Below, in pieces: positions 12,469-24,917 of a DNA stretch of 64,000 nucleotides. The notes beneath the pieces were generated by a model, which was given only the letters and a program-made list of their open reading frames with translations, was not told the DNA's origin and did no database searches. The position numbers were made by a program, and so were the translations under genes. Numbering within the stretch: the first letter of the stretch is position 1; every line of letters starts with the position of its first letter. Source of the stretch: Hirudo medicinalis (Eukaryota > Annelida > Clitellata > Hirudinida > Hirudinidae); assembly GCA_011800805.1 (NCBI GenBank), contig MPNW01000412.1, positions 1 through 64,000 on the forward strand, in the 5' to 3' direction.

Positions 12469-15400
12469 CTGGTGGAAGAAATTCAATTGTTTATCAAAGC
12501 ATTGAATACAAAGTAATTCTTTTGTGGAAAATTAAAGTATGTTAATAAAATTTAATTATTTATCTAATTAATTAGAATTTATTCAACCAATCACGACTCA
12601 CGGGTGGTCCTGGTGGTCCGGCGGGTCCGGCAGGTCCCTAGGCAAAACAAACCTCACATATGAACTGATTTTATCAAATTAATGCAAATGACATGATGAT
12701 GTTTCTACACTTTAAAATAAATGAGAATTATACATCAGAATAATTATCGCGTTAATAATGCAAAGAATTATGAATGAATATAAGTGACAAAGAAATTATC
12801 ACTCACAGATTTTCCTGGTTGACCAGGTCCTCCTTGAGAACCCTAAAAACAAAAGAAATCATTGAGAAACATTTTCCAAGTAAGAATGGACAACTTCCTG
12901 CTCACTGATTTTCCTGGGGGTCCTGGTACTCCGTCGTGCCCAGATGGTCCTGGCTGTCCCCTTTGACCAGTCTCACCCTGGCATTTTAATTAATTATATT
13001 AGTCATATTAGTAACAACCTTACGTGACAGTTTACGAAATAATAACAACAAATATTAAATTTAAAAATTATGATGCAAATAAAGTAAAACGAATTAAAAT
13101 TTATGCTGGTTAGTTTGTGGACGTCGAGATTAAAAGAAACACAAGACTTCCGATTATTTCACTATTTCCAGGGGTCGCAACAAAATGATTGATGAATGCT
13201 TGTTAAAATATTTTTAAGAAAGGCAAATTTTTCTCCGCGAAAAATTTCCATCAACTCACCCTCTCTCCATCACCACCAGTGGGTCCTGGGGGACCTGGAA
13301 CTCCAACGTCACCCTAGAACCAAATACGAATGTTACAAGAACTCAATAAGAATGCTTTGGCAAGAGACTAATTAATTAAGGGTTTACTTGAGCACCAAGA
13401 TGTCCAAGAAGACCAGCCAAACCAGGCCATCCTTTGTCTCCCTGTTGAACAAATCGATCATTGAGTGGTTTATTACACAGACATTAGTTTTCGTAATTAA
13501 CTATAAATTAATGTTATGTTATTGTTCTCATGTTGAAATTAATTTAAGTATTCTTAAAAACTCAAAAATTTATCACAAAAAGGTTAGCAAATTATGTCAT
13601 GCCTGTCTGAAATAACTTTCAAATGTTTCAACAGTTCGATATCCTTTTAAATGATTGTCATTACTTACTTATTTGCTCACTTAGATTTACTTGTTAGATT
13701 AATATCCAAAATAAGCCTTAATGCGTTATAGGAGTTATTTTAATATTCTTTCTACTAAATCTTAAATCAAAACTTGTGGTTAGAAAATGACTTTAGAATT
13801 CAAATAATCACCATTCCCCCACTCACTCACCTTAGCACCCTTGCTTCCACGGGCTCCTTTGAGACCCGAGTGACCAGCGGCTCCCTGAAGAATAAAATAA
13901 CATAGTTGACCAAGAGGACTTGATTGCTTAGATTTGCTTATTTCAAAGTATTTATTTTAGTTTAAAGAAAATATTTAAGAAATTATTTAATAAACAGTTA
14001 TTATTCCAGCACTAACAGCAGGTCCAGCTGGTCCTGCAGGTCCTTGGAATCCAACGTTACCAGGTTCTCCCTGGGATAAAGAAGATCCAATAATTAACCA
14101 TTAAATGTTTATCGATAGCACCCCTCCACAATCAAAATAGTCCTCGAACTTACGACGTCACCGTGTTCTCCTTGAGCTCCTTGAGATCCTTGTGCTCCCC
14201 TTTGTCCCTAAATATCAATGTAAATGCACCACGATCAGAGTTACATTCTGCTGAAGAAAAGTTAATATTTTACTTGAGTTCCAGGAGCACCAGGAGTTCC
14301 AACTGGTCCCACTGCACCTGGGAGACCTCTTTCTCCAGCATGACCCTGGGCACCAGGGAGGCCATCTTTGCCAGGTGCACCCTAAGCACACGAATTCAAA
14401 TATTTAAATTTCAGTGAACATTTACTATTGTGTTAATATCAGAAGCACAACAATAAACAATTTTACTTCGGGCCCTTGTTCACCACTGTGTCCCGGTACA
14501 CCTTGAACTCCAACTGGTCCTTTTGAACCCCTTTCACCTTTTGGTCCCTCAGGTCCTTGGGCTCCTGGTTCACCCTATTAAAGTTTTAAAATTTAAGAGT
14601 TTTAATTATTTCACATAAAAAAAAAGTATTTCAGTTCTACAATCCTTGAGAAATATTAATTTCTTTATCATTCCAAAAAGTAAAAAATAGATTAGCCGGT
14701 TTAAAAGAGTCAGTAATTGTCTAATAACGAGAATATAAATGTCTTTACCCTTGAACCTGCAATTCCAGCTGCTCCGGGCTCTCCTCTAGCTCCAGGAAGA
14801 CCTGTAAATCCACGTTCGCCTTTAAGTCCAGGTGCTCCTTCAGGGCCAGCCTCACCCTAAATTAATTGATTGATTGATAAAGAAAGTTTGTAAAATAATT
14901 TGTCAAAGTTCAATGAAAACCCACAGGAGCCCCTTGGTCTCCTCTGTCTCCTCTGGTTCCATCATGTCCAGGATGTCCTAATTTTCCTGGAGCACCTTGC
15001 CTTCCCTCTTCTCCCGGCTCACCATGCTCTCCCTGACGGTTGAGAAAGTTGACCAGGTAACTCATTTCAGAATACTAGCGCAACAAGTCGACAAACCCTT
15101 TGTCCTTCTTTTCCGGGAGATCCTGTTGCTCCTGGGGGCCCATCGGGTCCTCTTACTCCAGCACCACCGGGTAGTCCGACATGACCCGAGGGACCGGCTT
15201 CTCCAGGAGCTCCTGTTTGACCGGGCAATCCATCTCTTCCAGCTCTTCCAGCTTTTCCGGGATCTCCGGAGTCTCCCCTTGGACCTTGAGGGCCTCTTGT
15301 ACCTTGCAATCCCTAGAGAACAATTTCAAAGGTTAAATTTAAAAATATTTTATTCCACACTGCACACTGTAAGATCTAATTAGTATAGGACATAATGTTA

Positions 15401-18298
15401 TAAATGCGAGGCTCCATGAGTGAAAAGAACATGTTAAGAATGGCGAAGAATGAAAAGAGCCATTGACCAAATTGAATGATGCTACTATTTTGATGTTGCC
15501 GTTGATATGCAAAATCGTTCTCGTGCAAAGGGGAAAAAGTTTCTGAATCGATTCGTGACCTTTTGCTTTAGACAGGATAATGCCAAATGAATAAATGCGT
15601 GAAAACAGTAACAAAAAGTTTCAAACCTGTGGGCCAGGTGCGCCCTCTCCTCCTTTGACTCCTGCTTCTCCAGCAGATCCCTTATGTAAAAAATTGAGAC
15701 ATGCTATGAGCAATAAGAAGGAAATTTCTTTATTTAAATTCATCACTCACAGCAAGTCCAGGGCTTCCGAGTGGACCTTTAAGACCTGGGAATCCCTTTG
15801 GTCCGCCATCACCTGGCTCTCCCCTTGGTCCTGCAGGTCCCTTCTCGCCAGCTTCTCCTTTTGGTGCGGCAAAGCTCCTGGTCCGGGAGTTCCCTGGGCT
15901 CCTCTCTCTCCCGCTCCACCCTCAGTTCCTGGAACTCCTGGACGACCACGTGGTCCACGCAATCCCTGGAAGCAAACAACTTGGAAATTGATTCCATTTT
16001 ATGAGTTTCATGAATTTTAAAAAGGTTTGACTGACCTGGGGTCCGTCGTCTCCTGGCTCTCCTTTTGGACCTTTGTCACCAGGTGCACCCTTGTTGCAAA
16101 AACATCAGTTCATCAGTGTTGCAGTAATTAGTTATTAACTTGAACAGTTATGTTTTATTTACACTAATTATATTAATTAAAAACAGGAATATGATAAATA
16201 GCTTATTTATATTTATGAATACTAACGATTGGACCAGTAGCTCCTCTTGGTCCTTTCTCACCATTCTCTCCGGACTTGCCCTGAATCGCAAGTCCAGTTA
16301 TGTTAAAATGAGATAAAGCATGAATGAATCTATTGAATATAAAATCTTTATTGAACTATAACGTCATTTACATTTAAAATTTTTAACTGTGGTGTAAGTA
16401 ATCACAGTATGCACTGCAAGATGCACATGCACAATTCATCAGACATCTAACCTGAGGCCCTTGCAATCCCTCTGGTCCTGGGCTTCCTCTATCGCCTGAA
16501 GGTCCCTTTGGTCCTTTAGGTCCGTTGGGTCCTTTTAGTCCACTTGGTCCCTATAACGGAGGAGTTAAAAATTACTTAATTATTTTGATTAGATGTTTGG
16601 AATTACTTTGTAAAGTTTAAATTAACTAATAAGGAAAATAAAATACTAACTTTGGCTCCAGGTGCTCCTGCTGGTCCAGGAGGACCGGGTGGTCCAACAA
16701 CTCCACCAGGTCCATCGTCTCCTTGTTCTCCTGCATTTCCTGGAAGGCCCTATGTGTCGAATTATCAATAAACTAAGAATTGCTAGGTTAATTTTGAATT
16801 CCACTTCTCAAAATATAACTGACAGTTTCTCCAGTGGCTCCTCTCTCTCCAGGTAATCCCCTTTCTCCTCTAGGTCCCTGAAAACGTTGTTCATTTAAGA
16901 AGCTCAAGGTTACGAAGGTTTGATCACATCGTGTGTACTCACTGGAGGTCCTGCGGCACCTGGCTCACCGGCTTCACCGTCATCTCCTCTTTCTCCTGGT
17001 GCACCAGCAGATCCAGCTCTTCCTTGTGCTCCATCTTTTCCCGATGCTCCCTTAATATTTAAGTATTTCATTACATTTTTATCAATGACTTATTCCGGTT
17101 GCATTGGTAATTTTTTTTAATCACAGAATACTTTAAAATAAAGTATGAACTCTAGTAAAAGTAAATGTAAATTTAAATGTAATACAAATGAACATATATT
17201 TATAATTTACTGACATCTCTTCCTTTGTCTCCAGGGGCACCTCCATCACCTGGTGCTCCTTGTGGCCCTGGTAATCCTCGTTCACCTGGTCTTCCATCTT
17301 TGCCTCTGGCACCCTGTAAATTTGTTTGACTGATGATGCATGCTGTTGTGTCAAATCATGCAAAACCTCTAAGACATACAGGTGCTCCATCTTTTCCTTG
17401 TTTTCCGTCTTTACCAGTTGCACCATTAGCTCCCTGATGAATGAACGTTCATTCTTTGACTTCAATCTTTCTGCACGATTAGTGACGACTGAAAATAATC
17501 AATTTATCACCTACCCTGGGTCCCTGAAGGCCAGGAAGTCCAGGCAAACCAGGGTCTCCCTAAAATTAAATTCTAAAATGTAATTTTTAATTATTTATTT
17601 ATTTATTAACTTACTAGATTATTATTCGTAATTACATGTAAGATTCGACACAATTTAAGCAATTTCTTTAATGTTAATAAAAGACATTATATTTAAATGT
17701 ACACTGATTTATATGTTAATTGGTTCCTTACTTTCAGGCCACCCTCTCCTGCACCTCCTTCGCCACCCCTTGGTCCAGGGGGTCCTGTTGGTCCAGCTGG
17801 TCCTTGGTTTCCAGGGAATCCTTGCTCTCCACCAACTCCCTAAGGAATACTTATGAGATGGTATTTTGTTTTATGCTTTTAAATTTCTATTCTAACTAAC
17901 AGGAACTCCTTGTGGTCCTGATGGTCCTGCTGGACCTGGTGGTCCGAGGGCACCCTTTAAAGATCAATGACTAAAGGTCAGTAAAGGAAAGTCCATTGAA
18001 AAGTTATAACAAATAATTCGGTTGATAAATAATGAAGCAAAATTAATTAATGAAAGTTGACCCTTTTCCCTGGCTCTCCGGGCTTTCCAGAGGGTCCGGC
18101 TTCACCTGAAGGTCCAGGTTGACCCCTTGGTCCGACCTCTCCTGGGTAACCTTGGGCTCCGGGGGCACCCTTAGGCATGAAATGATGCACATTACAGCTT
18201 CTTATTTTAATTAACATAACCAAAACTGGATTAAATTAATTATTTAAGTCTTTAATAACTTGAAACTTTATTTTATTTAAACGCTCTACAAATTAACA

Positions 18299-18333
<35 letters not shown>

Positions 18334-21300
18334 GCATTATTTTAGTAGAACAACAAATTCTAGATTATCTAGAATTATGCTTCTCGAGACCAAATAATTT
18401 AGAATTTTATTCATGAAATCATTTATAGTTTCAACATAATAATGGCAATTAAATTCAAAATTAATGCCAATAATAAATAAAAACCAATGATATAAATCTT
18501 AACATAAATATTAAGCTATTAATCATAAAATGTTATTGTTAATAATAAAACTTTATTCCTCACAAGGTCTCCTTTGGGTCCAGCAACTCCTGGAACCCCA
18601 GGAGATCCAGCTGGTCCTGCTGAACCTACGGCACCAGGTGAACCACTAGCTCCGCCATCTCCCTAGAAAGCAAGCAGATCTAAAGTTAACTCCTCCAGGT
18701 GTTTGCCGGTAACTTGTTTCAAGGGTTTTAAAGAAAACGAATAATCAAAACAAGTTTTGAAAGTTTAATTTTGGTTCTGCAGCAATTACACAAATTTTTA
18801 AGAAATTTTTAAAACGAATAAATTGACTTACTCTGTCTCCTCTTTCTCCTTGAACTCCATCAACACCGGAAGCTCCCTGAAAACATTTTGCGATCATCCA
18901 AATGCATTCAATAATGCACTTAATAAATAATCAAGAACTTGTTTTTTTTTTTAAATGTTACCAATCAAATCTATTTCTGAATTGATTCAAATTGAACTAA
19001 CAGATCTACCAGGCTCTCCTGGTGCCCCTGGTGCTCCAATGGGTCCTCTTGGTCCGGCGCTTCCGGGTGCACCCACTGATCCACCACTTCCTTGGTCTCC
19101 CTGAACACAAAAATAGCAAGAGTGAGTTAATTCATGGTAAAGGCGAACGTAATAAACTGACCTTAAGCCCGGGAAGACCGGGGAAACCAGGAGCGCCCGA
19201 TGGACCCACAAGACCTTGACCACCTGGGGGGCCGGGCTGGCCGTCGGCTCCTCTAAGACCCTAGAAAAGAGTTTAGGAAATTTAACTGCTTAGTAATAGC
19301 TCCATTAAATTGAAAAATATTAATATACAAATGCAAAAAGATATAAATATGACTAATGGAGACCCAGAATAAAGTTAAATAATACTAACCACTGGACCTT
19401 CTCTTCCGTCGCTTCCTCTGTCTCCAGGCAGCCCTCTCAACCCCTAAGTACAATAAATAATGAATATTCAATAATCTCATAAATTTATTATTGTCATTTT
19501 GCTCAAACATTATTAGATCTGAACGATTTATTTGTAATCAAATAATAACACTTAAAAGTTAGAAATAAACAGGAAAATATTTTAAAACCTCTCAACTTAA
19601 TAATTATAAACGCAGCTATGATATCACAAATTGCAATCATTTAAAAGTAAAAATACAAACTAATTAATTTTAATAAATTTTAATTAAAACTAGTTAATTG
19701 AATTAAACCAATTATTATTGCTTACAAATTACTGACCTTCAATTAATCATTAGCATATGATACACAAAATTAAAATCTCACCAAAACACCTGGAGCACCA
19801 ACGGGTCCAGGGGGTCCTGGATTTCCCTGTAACGAGGGGATTGATGATGATTGCGATAAAAAAAAGCCATAACAATAAACATTGTGCATGGGATTAATAT
19901 ATTCATGTGTCTGAGGCTAAAGAGATGACGATGACAACGTTGATGAAGACGGTGATGATGACGCTGAAGAAGATGACGATGACGATGGTGATGGTGATGA
20001 TGGCAATAACGGTTCGTACCCTTTCTCCATCCTTGCCAACGTCTCCCTTAGCTCCATTTGCTCCAGGGTATCCCTGGTTGGTATTTATTCAATTGATTAT
20101 TCATTAAATTTGTTTTAATAATAATATTATTATAATTGTGTTGGTAACAGTAATCAATAACTCAAATTAATTTCTTTTAAAAGAAAAACTTTATTTCATG
20201 AAACTCACCCTGTAACCTTTGGCTCCGGGAACTCCAGGAGTACCGGCAAGGCCAGCTTGACCCTTGAAGTTAATGTTACGTCACTTTTAACTATATATTT
20301 TTATATTTATATAATATAAATATGATAACGTATATAAATTATATAAAATATATCTTTAAGTAAACTTGTAATTAATTCTTTAATTCGAATCTTAATAACT
20401 CACAGCTGGTCCGGTCAGACCTGGTGGACCAACATCTCCATCACGTCCTTCTGGTCCCTGAGGCAGAGAAAGATTTACGTTTGAACATCATGATGAGGAA
20501 GTCACTTGACAAACAAACCTCTTTTCCTGGAAGTCCTGGGGGTCCAGGTGGTCCTCTTCCACCAGGTGAACCCTAGGAAGATCAATCAATCAATCAATTA
20601 GTTAAGCATTCAGGTAAGTGGTTGCAATTTCTACATTTATGCCGCGAAACTTAACTTTACTAGAATTTTGTTGTAATTCTTATAATTGCTACAATAGAAA
20701 ATAATTTAATTTTTGTACGATATGTAATTGCAAATTAAAATATTTTTGTTATTTGTGAAAGTTGTTTTCGTAACAAACTCACAGAAACACCAGGTTCTCC
20801 TTGTTCTCCTCTTTGACCGTTTGATCCAGCTGGACCCTGGAGGAAAACAGTTGGAAGATTTAAAATTTATACGAAAATATTTGGAAATTATTTAAAAATT
20901 AATATCTTCAACTATTTCGCAAATAATAGAATCGCCAACAGCGGAAGACAATATTTTGAGATTTAGATGCATGGATATCAATAAAATTATGAATGCAAAA
21001 CACAAAACGAACTCAGGTGTAAGGAAAGAATTTTCATATCATAAATAAACGTAAAAAATAAACTTAATAAATTTGATTTGTTAGAATTATTTTAATTTAA
21101 CAATAATTTCATAAATTATTGAATCGAGTTAAGTTTTCATAATATAATTTAAAAATGTCAGCAGAAATATTGCACTTCTTGAGCACCTCATGTATACTTC
21201 TCCACCAATGTAATCAGTCGATGATATTAAGAGGTCGTTACAGCAATTAACCAAAGTTACTAATTTAGTCAATTAATGCTCTATTATTTCTTCAATTAAT

Positions 21301-22276
21301 TGGTTAGCTGATTAAAACTCACGGGTGGTCCAGGTGGCCCGGGTGGCCCACGAGCTCCTTGTGAACCCTGGGTATGAAACAATTAACGTTTGGTTATTCC
21401 TAAATGTATTATTAATTGAAATAAATAACTTACCCCGGCTTGATCACTTTGCATTTCATTTGGATCGTAGAAATTTTTGTCCTTTTACGAAGGAAATATT
21501 AAATAATTCGTGTTTATTATCATAACTTTCTAATTAAATATTTCTTTTCGTTTATTTTTAATCGTTTATTAAATAATCTAATTTTTTTAATATTTATTTT
21601 TAACAATTTTTCTACCTCGTCAAAGTGTTAAATGATTTTTAAACATTTTCATATCGATATCTGCTGAATAATGTTGAAACTTTCAATAAGTTCGAATGAT
21701 TTGTAAATGCAACTTTTTCTTTAAATTACTTGCTTAAACGTGTTAATTGTTAATTCACGAGCTATTATTCATTATTCATGAGCTAATTATGTCTTAGCAC
21801 ACGTGATGTATTTACGCAATATATGTTTATGCAATGTTTTTGCAACCAACACATTTGTCATTCGAAATTTGTGTGTGGCACTCACCTCTGTATTACCTGT
21901 AAATATTTTGATATTTTAAAATTAATTCAGTTTCCATCTTTTTCATATTTACAATAGTAATTGTTAAAATGTAACTAATTTAATCACATTTAGTAACAAT
22001 TAAATTGCACGCGATCAAAATCCAGCAAGAACGAAAGCAGCCATAAATCGTTGCATCAACATCAAAGTAATGAAAACAACAGTTTTTAAAGAAACAATAA
22101 CCAACTTCTTCAGCATAAATTTAAATAAGATTTTTATATGATTTTATTGTACAATTTTTTTAATCAACAAATTTGAATGAAATCTCACTTGTTCCAAGTA
22201 TGTTGGCGTTGACAACAAATATCCAAGCGAGCGAGACAAGGAGTAAAACTCCTGCACTCCTCACGGATCCGACCAT
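10676..22276 (-). CDS. Fibrillar-forming (clade A-like) collagen alpha chain, 49 exons
   Basis: Secreted extracellular-matrix protein; three chains form a triple helix that assembles into fibrils. Reading the minus strand I joined 49 exons with consistent phases: three N-terminal exons, 39 Gly-X-Y exons (12602-21367) and seven C-terminal exons (10676-12468). The product would be about 1,319 residues if the 1-bp deficit in exon 15751-15965 is ignored. Helix length comes to about 336 triplets, against 338 in vertebrate type I chains. Helix exons are multiples of 9 bp (36, 45, 54, 72, 99, 108, 216), the classic fibrillar pattern. There is a signal peptide but no large N-propeptide domain (no VWC, no TSPN). 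The start codon was chosen because it opens the signal peptide. Neighbour Hox4 is convergent. The family is certain; orthology to one vertebrate chain is not. Confidence 0.93.
12602..21367 (-). CDS. Collagen triple-helix exons (39)
   Basis: Exons in transcript order: 21323-21367, 20783-20836, 20519-20572, 20404-20457, 20209-20262, 20020-20073, 19782-19826, 19390-19443, 19162-19260, 19002-19100, 18832-18876, 18564-18662, 18062-18169, 17901-17954, 17732-17839, 17515-17559, 17380-17433, 17215-17313, 16943-17050, 16824-16877, 16651-16749, 16452-16550, 16227-16280, 16036-16089, 15751-15965, 15627-15680, 15097-15312, 14925-15032, 14749-14856, 14467-14574, 14274-14381, 14154-14207, 14017-14070, 13831-13884, 13388-13441, 13260-13313, 12906-12977, 12807-12842, 12602-12637. 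Each begins with a full Gly codon and ends in phase 0. Only 15751-15965 (215 bp) breaks the 9-bp rule. The 216-bp exon looks like fused 108- or 54-bp ancestral units. Confidence 0.88.
15751..15965 (-). CDS. Collagen helix exon with an apparent 1-bp deletion
   Basis: This exon is 215 bp where 216 is expected. The first part reads [12 protein letters not shown] onward in frame to GTPGPG. Then the Gly period is lost, and Gly-X-Y resumes only in another frame ([17 protein letters not shown]). The break lies at about 15863-15882. Around it two Gly positions read Ala (GCT, GCA). As read, the shift would put every later exon out of frame. A local base-calling or assembly error is the simplest explanation; a real null allele or pseudogene is the alternative. 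Confidence 0.8.
21434..22276 (-). CDS. Collagen N-terminal exons: signal peptide, 11-bp microexon, short N-region
   Basis: Exon 1 (22189-22276) encodes MVGSVRSAG followed by a hydrophobic stretch ending FVVNA, a signal peptide with likely cleavage after residue 24. Exon 2 is only 11 bp (21886-21896), flanked by CAG acceptor and GTGAGT donor, and restores the frame (88+11 bp = 33 codons). Exon 3 (21434-21481) encodes [16 protein letters not shown] and joins the first Gly-X-Y exon in phase 0. Only about 25 residues separate the signal peptide from the helix. CTTTTAG sits directly before the ATG and could be a splice acceptor for a further 5' exon or a trans-spliced leader. Confidence 0.8.
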
Positions 22277-24917
22277 CCTAAAAGTTTCGATCCGCAAAAT
22301 TCAGATCGAAATTTTAAGATTGATGTGCCAGATAGCTCGCTGACCTAGCTATCCAGATCAAGTTCCGGCTACTCGAATCGACAGTTTAAGGTCAGTTTTT
22401 CCCTACCGAGCGTAATGTCTAGTCCGCTCGCTTGTTTCTGTCCTTCGATTCCGAGCTATGGTATCCCGACCAGAATCGAAGCGTCACGGGCCCCAAACGA
22501 CGCTGCTAAACTCTCTCTTCTTCGTAGCTGGATATGAGTCTACACGTGGAGCTTATTGTGCCAATCTCTGCAGCACTGTGCATGGGACTTTTTTGGGAGT
22601 GAGAGTGTAAAAGGGAGGGTCTTGTACAGAGTCCCAGATTGAGTAAACATTGCTTCATACATGAGTATGAATTGTCACAGCTTTCTCTCCTCTATAAAAG
22701 CAGTCTAGACTCTTTTCAGCAGCAGTTACAATCAACTGATCTCATTGGAGTGAGGAGACTTCCAAATGATTTTTTGTTTTAATCGGTTGAAGAATGTTTT
22801 ATCATAAGATTCGTGTTTTCAAACTGTTGTGGAATACTTTATGTTTTGTTTTTGCTTTTAATGTCAAAAATTACGTTGATGGATATATAATTTATTTAAA
22901 ACCGAAAAACAAATTGTGTTACATTTGAGTGGAATTTCAAATTGAAAACAATTGTCAATTTGGTGATGGAAAATCCAAACAAAATGTCACGATTGTAAAA
23001 TTTTAATATTTTAAAACTTTGCGGACCCAGAAACATTGCCGGGTCCCTGGGCACTTGCCCCACCCCCTGCCCAACCCTCATATCCTATGGTAGTCAGCTG
23101 ATTTTTGGTGGATTGAGCACTTAAAAATTGGTCTTCTGCTATGCATTTACAGCCAAAATTAATTAACATATCATGACTGGTAAATTCGTTTTTAAAGCCA
23201 ATTTAAAAAAAAAAAACATCTCTCTTAACATGTCATCCACACAATTCAACAAATTATAATAAGGTTGAATTTCTTCTCAAATGGAAATATATTGATTTTT
23301 AAATTTTTATTTTATTCATAATTTTATTTATTTGAATATTTTTAATTTGTTTTAGATACGTTATTCCAATTTTATAAATGTGCTTTTTCCTTCTGAATTA
23401 CAAATTCAAATCAATGTAAGCTTTGTTGAATTATTGAATTTGATTAAATCAAATTGTCGATAAAAACTTACATTTAAGGACAAAAAATAATATTCCACAG
23501 CAAATTCTTTAAGAATGTTATCAATTAGCAAGGAGTCCAAAGATGAAAATGAGTCATTAAATGATATCAACGAAAAACAGCAAAACACAATCAGCATGAA
23601 GTGAACATCGATTTCTTTATTATAATTATTTATTAATAAATATTTACTAAGTTTGAAATTTCAATCATTAACTCCTTGAAACACAAATATTTCGTGATTT
23701 TCCAGCCTCTTCATCGACAGCGACTGTAGATGGCTGTGTTTTTCAATCCATCACGTTGGATGTCTTCAGATCAGTAAAATATTCAAATAATTAAAATTGT
23801 ATTTATATTTACGGATGACAATTGAATTAGCATCTACTATTGCAGATATTGATCTATAATATATAATCCACAGAAATTCATCACTGAGATGTTTTAAAAC
23901 TATTTCATGTGATTAAATGTTGGAACATTCTTGATATTAAAATCTTATCTTGGTTAATTTATATTATCCGATTTGGAATATTATTTTAATATTAATTGTA
24001 TTGGAATTTTATGATTAGTTTTTTATTATAATTTGTTTATCAAGAAAAATGATAATCGCTTCACTTCAATCTTAGGTTGAATCTCAGCGCAAGTTCATAC
24101 TTAATAGCTCCTTTCGTAACACATTTTGAATGCGACTTACTTGTCTGCAATAAAACTTTACTTTGTTGCAGCGTTCCTTCAGCTGACGATTCATTGAAAA
24201 TGACAAGAAAAAGTGGCAATAAAAACAAATAATGATTAATAAGTCCACCCTCCAACGCGTCCCACCTGACCATTGGTCAGTGACCAACTAAAACGTAAAT
24301 GACAAAAATCTAAGAATGGTCGAATCAAAGATGTCCCTTGAAGTCATTCATTGAACACAGTGAATGAACCAATTTCGCCAAAATGCATTGTTGGGAATCA
24401 GGTTTTAGGTCTTTTGGTGACAGCTCAATTAGGACGTTGTATTTCGATATCACTCGAAAGGCGTGATGCATTTTGATGCATGTGAAGAAGATTCATTAAG
24501 TAGGTGAAAAGTTGAGAATAATTTTCATGTTTGTTAAATACGTTATCCAACGTGAGATGGCTTGGACCTTAGGATTATTTGAATGTGTTGTTTCTTGAAC
24601 AAGTTCAGCGTTTGTTGAGACGCTTGGTTGGATCCTTCGCAAGCAGTTTTGTTACCAATCCGCCATTATAATCCACTAACACAAGCCAACTTTAACAAAT
24701 ATAAGACTTGCGTCCATAATCAATTAAATTTCAAAAGTAAGTAAAATTTTATTGCTTTGTAATTACGATGTTATTTTAAAACACTCAAAATTCTTATTTT
24801 AAAGACTTTGGTTTTCCAAGTGAATATCAATTCAATGCACTCAACATCGACGTTGTTTCAATCAAGCAGTACGAACCTTTTCTTTGAAACCAATCAAGGA
24901 AGAAACAATCCTCTAAA
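22277..24917. other. Intergenic region between collagen and RING gene
   Basis: The first 420 bp (22277-22700) are less AT-rich than the surroundings and hold the collagen 5' UTR and promoter. A rightward TATA box lies at 22693-22700. A short sequence near 23020-23090 (GGGTCCCTGGGCAC...CCCAACCC) resembles transposon debris. CCATTGG with a partly palindromic TTGGTCAGTGACCAA lies at about 24273-24290. No coding exon was recognised. Confidence 0.5.
22693..22700 (+). promoter_or_regulatory. Strong TATA box pointing right, with no assigned gene
   Basis: TATAAAAG lies in a pyrimidine-rich context, with CTCTTTTCAGCAGCAGTTAC about 20-35 bp downstream. It points away from the collagen (minus strand), so it may start an unseen plus-strand transcript or a non-coding first exon of the RING gene 2.2 kb away. 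The minus strand reads CTTTTATAG at the same place, a weaker TATA for the collagen. Confidence 0.4.

Noticed and set aside
14997..16020. Plus-strand ORFs of 128 and 141 codons
   Set aside because: Antisense shadows of Gly-X-Y exons; the periodic codons keep other frames open.
24061..24287. Two overlapping minus-strand ORFs of about 70 codons
   Set aside because: Overlapping frames without family features; the region holds CCAAT-type promoter motifs instead.
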